A stretch of 6,612 bases of DNA from positions 1-6,612 of the forward strand of contig CAMMYR010000038.1 of the NCBI GenBank assembly GCA_946528255.1, in the 5' to 3' direction. Position numbers and translations under genes: made by a program. This DNA comes from an uncultured Methanomicrobiales archaeon. Lineage in GTDB: Archaea; Thermoplasmatota; Thermoplasmata; Methanomassiliicoccales; Methanomethylophilaceae. Below, in pieces: positions 4,734-6,612 of the stretch. Under the pieces are notes generated by a model that was given only the letters and a program-made list of their open reading frames with translations, ran no database searches and had not been told where the DNA came from. Position 1 is the first letter of the stretch. Each line of letters starts with the position of its first letter.

Positions 4734-6099
4734 CCAGTATGAAGGCTATCAGGGTAATCACGATGGCCACGAAGAACGCGTGGTGGAATCCCGGGACCAG
4801 CCCCCCGGGGGACAACGGCCCCGTGATTATGAACGCCATGAACACCGCGTTCAGGACCGCCACTCCGGAAGAGCAGCCGACCTGCCTGAAGGTGTTGGAT
4901 ATGCCGGACATCAGGCCGTTCTCGCCCTCGGATATCCCGGAGAACGCCAGGTTGGTGGTGGTCACCAAGGCGGTTCCGATACCTGCGCCCATGAGGAACA
5001 GGGCGGCCAATATCCAGATCAGCCCGGTATCGGCGTCGAACCTGGACATCATAAGGAATCCCGCGGCGCACATCAGCGACCCGATTATTGCGAACTGCCG
5101 GGTCTTCCCGGTGCGGTCGGATATCCTTCCGACTATGGGGCTCATGACCATCATCCCCACGGAGTTGGCCACCAGTATCAGGCCGTACTCGATGGTGGAG
5201 AACCCCTTGACGAATCCCAGGTAATAAGGCAGCAGAAGGTAGCTGCCGGCCATGGTCATGAACAGCAGCAGCGTTATCAGGCAGCACCTCAGGACGTTCG
5301 GCCGCTTCAGTATGTCCAATGACACCAGCGGGTCGGAGACCCTCTGCTCCCAGCGGGACAGCAGGCCTGCGGCCACTGCGGCCACCATTATGAGGCCGAT
5401 CCCGAAGTACGAGGTCCATCCGATATCGGACCCCTCGTTGAGGTACAGGATCAGCGAGAACAGCATAGCCAGCAGCAGGATGGCGCCGACGATGTCCAGG
5501 CGGGTCTTGGTCTCCGGCAGGTGCTCGTCCACGTGCATGTACCTGAGGCACAGCACCAGGCAGGCGATGCCGATGGGGACGTTGATGAAGAAGATGTAGG
5601 ACCAGTGGAAGGATGTCAGGACCCCTCCCAATGCGGGTCCCATGGCCGTGCCGATGGATGTTGACAGGGTGACTATCCCTATCGAGGACCCCCTGACCTC
5701 CTTCGACAGGTAGGTGGATACGATAGCCAGCGACATGGACATGACCATGCCCGCTCCCAATCCCTGGATAGCGCGAAGCAGGATCATCACGGGAAGGCCG
5801 AACTGCTCAATGGTCCCGCACAATCCGATCAGGAGGGACGTCGTGGTGAAGATCGATATCCCGGTGACGAAGACCTTCTTGTAACCCCTGCGGGTCCCTA
5901 TCTTGGCCCACAGCAGGATGAAGCATCCCATCATCAGAGTGTACACCAGCAGGATCCACGAGATGTTCGATGTATCGTGGCCGGATTCCCCCAGCTCCTC
6001 GGCTATGGTGGGCAGCGCCACGGATACGATGGTGGCGTCCAATGCCGTCATGAAGGTCCCGAGGACCAGCGCGAGGAGGATGATCTTGTGGGAGGTCAC
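4369..6099 (-). CDS. DHA2-family (EmrB/QacA-type, 14-TM) MFS multidrug exporter
   Basis: This is a proton-driven drug exporter of the membrane. Residues 13-32 hold the DHA2 hallmark (GTFMTALDATIVSVALPTI). Motif A-like text follows at 64-73 (WAKIGTRRGY), RAIQGLGAG at 109-117, and the exporter motif C region GPALGG at 154-159. The second half repeats the pattern with GRISDRTGKTR (324-334). About 14 hydrophobic segments can be counted up to FFVAIVITLIAFILAMGLKDR (442-462). Residues after about 465 are low-hydrophobicity text that is the antisense of the potassium channel, so the true protein probably ends near 4685, about 475 residues, the normal size. A TGA at 4687-4685 is reached if one base is restored in the junction. 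The start is GTG 6099; an in-frame TAG lies just upstream and there is no Shine-Dalgarno sequence. The gene lies 21 nt after the ABC remnant. Confidence 0.92.
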   Translation of the reverse strand: MTSHKIILLALVLGTFMTALDATIVSVALPTIAEELGESGHDTSNISWILLVYTLMMGCFILLWAKIGTRRGYKKVFVTGISIFTTTSLLIGLCGTIEQFGLPVMILLRAIQGLGAGMVMSMSLAIVSTYLSKEVRGSSIGIVTLSTSIGTAMGPALGGVLTSFHWSYIFFINVPIGIACLVLCLRYMHVDEHLPETKTRLDIVGAILLLAMLFSLILYLNEGSDIGWTSYFGIGLIMVAAVAAGLLSRWEQRVSDPLVSLDILKRPNVLRCCLITLLLFMTMAGSYLLLPYYLGFVKGFSTIEYGLILVANSVGMMVMSPIVGRISDRTGKTRQFAIIGSLMCAAGFLMMSRFDADTGLIWILAALFLMGAGIGTALVTTTNLAFSGISEGENGLMSGISNTFRQVGCSSGVAVLNAVFMAFIITGPLSPGGLVPGFHHAFFVAIVITLIAFILAMGLKDRDGTARSLFHELPGALRHLDKLLMGHLRQALQVVEELAGGTAGLHLHHLHVESRDQAGEYGHQGDGVDGQEHRQDAPDIRIDQKVAVADRGHGLEGEPQSIGKVLYVRIEVPDDQ

Positions 6100-6120
6100 G
6101 CGATGATATCCGCATGGCTA

Positions 6121-6129
6121 CTAAAATAA
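6121..6129 (-). promoter_or_regulatory. Candidate TATA box for leaderless MFS mRNA
   Basis: Minus-strand TTATTTTAG is centred about 26 nt before GTG 6099 and includes the stop codon of the upstream ABC remnant. The spacing fits transcription starting at the GTG. The match to the TATA consensus is moderate, so transcription as part of an operon with the ABC gene is also possible. Confidence 0.35.
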
Positions 6130-6567
6130 CTGTTTGCGATAGGAGCACGATCGCCTGCTCTCCTCCAGAACGCCCTGGAGTATCACATGCGGAGTCCCGT
6201 GGTCATCGACGATATCGCAATCCACATCGTAGACGTCACGGATCATCCTCTCGGTTATGACCTCCTTCGGGTCCCCGATGTCATAGACCTTGCCGGGCCT
6301 CTGCAGCACGATGACCTTCGTCGCGTATTTGGCCGCGAGGTTCAGATCGTGGCTGACGGTGAAGCAGGTCATCCCCGTGCGGTCGGACAGCTTCCTGAGG
6401 AATTCTGAGACGTACAGCTGATGCCGGATGTCCAGATTGGCCGTGGGCTCGTCCAGCATCAGGATCTTCGACTCCTGCACCAGGTTGACGAACATCACGA
6501 GCGCGATCGCCACAGCGCAGATGGCGATCGTGGTCATGAAGCTTCGCTGTTTCTTCGCTTGACTCAT
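6121..6567 (-). CDS. Chimeric ABC-transporter remnant: permease-like first helix fused to C-terminal half of FecE/BtuD-type ATPase
   Basis: The 148-residue product has two parts. Residues 1-30 are MSQAKKQRS followed by one hydrophobic helix (FMTTIAICAVAIALVMFVNLV), like the start of an FecCD/BtuC permease or a signal anchor. From residue 31 it becomes the back half of an iron-siderophore/cobalamin ABC ATPase: Walker B ILMLDEP (35-41), D-loop NLD (44-46), H-switch His73 in TVSHD, and a family-like tail (VYDVDCDIVDDHGTPHVI). Walker A, the Q-loop and the LSGGQ signature are absent, so it cannot be an active ATPase; about 110-150 N-terminal residues are missing. The simplest reading is an in-frame deletion (or an assembly join) from early permease to mid-ATPase in a binding protein-permease-ATPase operon. 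ATG 6567 has GGAGG 7 nt upstream. The frame stays open to the window edge, and a TGA in another frame overlaps the ATG as ATGA, so an upstream gene may end here. Confidence 0.75.
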   Translation of the reverse strand: MSQAKKQRSFMTTIAICAVAIALVMFVNLVQESKILMLDEPTANLDIRHQLYVSEFLRKLSDRTGMTCFTVSHDLNLAAKYATKVIVLQRPGKVYDIGDPKEVITERMIRDVYDVDCDIVDDHGTPHVILQGVLEESRRSCSYRKQLF

Positions 6568-6612
6568 AGGCGACCCTCCTTGGATCCGGCTCTGCGCTGG
6601 GATGGCCGGGCT

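Noticed and set aside
4733..5322. Extension of the potassium channel frame beyond its C-terminal helix
   Set aside because: This text is the exact antisense of the MFS exporter, is low in hydrophobic residues and has no channel-family content; it persists because the two frames share codon register and rarely use TTA, CTA or TCA.
6564..6612. C-terminal end of an upstream gene (ending KEGRL, TGA overlapping ATG 6567)
   Set aside because: ATGA coupling is attractive for a transport operon, but only 15 codons are visible and all three frames are open here, so it is not listed as a feature.
1..6612. CRISPR array, insertion sequence or integrase-type attachment site
   Set aside because: No regularly spaced repeats, transposase frames, terminal inverted repeats or duplicated tRNA 3' end were seen.

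Overview
This window looks like a piece of an archaeal chromosome, most likely from the Thermoplasmatota, with the Methanomassiliicoccales methanogens as the best guess. The support is an L15e ribosomal protein (archaeal/eukaryotic type), a CCA-encoding tRNA-Leu behind a TATA box, a JAMM-domain protein of archaeal type, TATA boxes about 25 nt upstream of likely leaderless starts, and fairly GC-rich coding DNA between AT-rich promoters. The lineage is inferred from overall character; no database search was run.

Layout from left to right: the 3' end of a JAMM/MPN+ metalloprotease gene (+); a convergent gene overlapping it by 7 nt that encodes a phosphohexomutase-fold protein with every catalytic loop altered (-); an AT-rich divergent intergenic region; a small basic conserved-looking protein (+); tRNA-Leu(CAG) (+); a short ThiI-like protein with ferredoxin-like and THUMP domains whose PP-loop is destroyed and whose catalytic domain is shortened (+); a promoter flanked by two DtxR/IdeR-type metal boxes that leads into about 120 nt with no real gene and ends in a strong hairpin plus T-tract (+); ribosomal protein L15e (-) with its own terminator; a two-TM potassium channel (+); a DHA2-type 14-TM MFS exporter (-); and a chimeric ABC-transporter remnant (-) at the right edge.

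There is no single obvious operon system here. What stands out is a set of proteins that kept their fold but lost their active sites (the phosphohexomutase and the ThiI-like protein), a possible iron- or manganese-regulated small RNA, and two apparent lesions on the right side. One lesion may be a single missing base that lets the channel and MFS frames run through each other with no stop codon. The other is a fusion joining a permease-like first membrane helix to the back half of an FecE/BtuD-type ATPase. These lesions may be biological decay or assembly errors; the sequence alone cannot separate the two.
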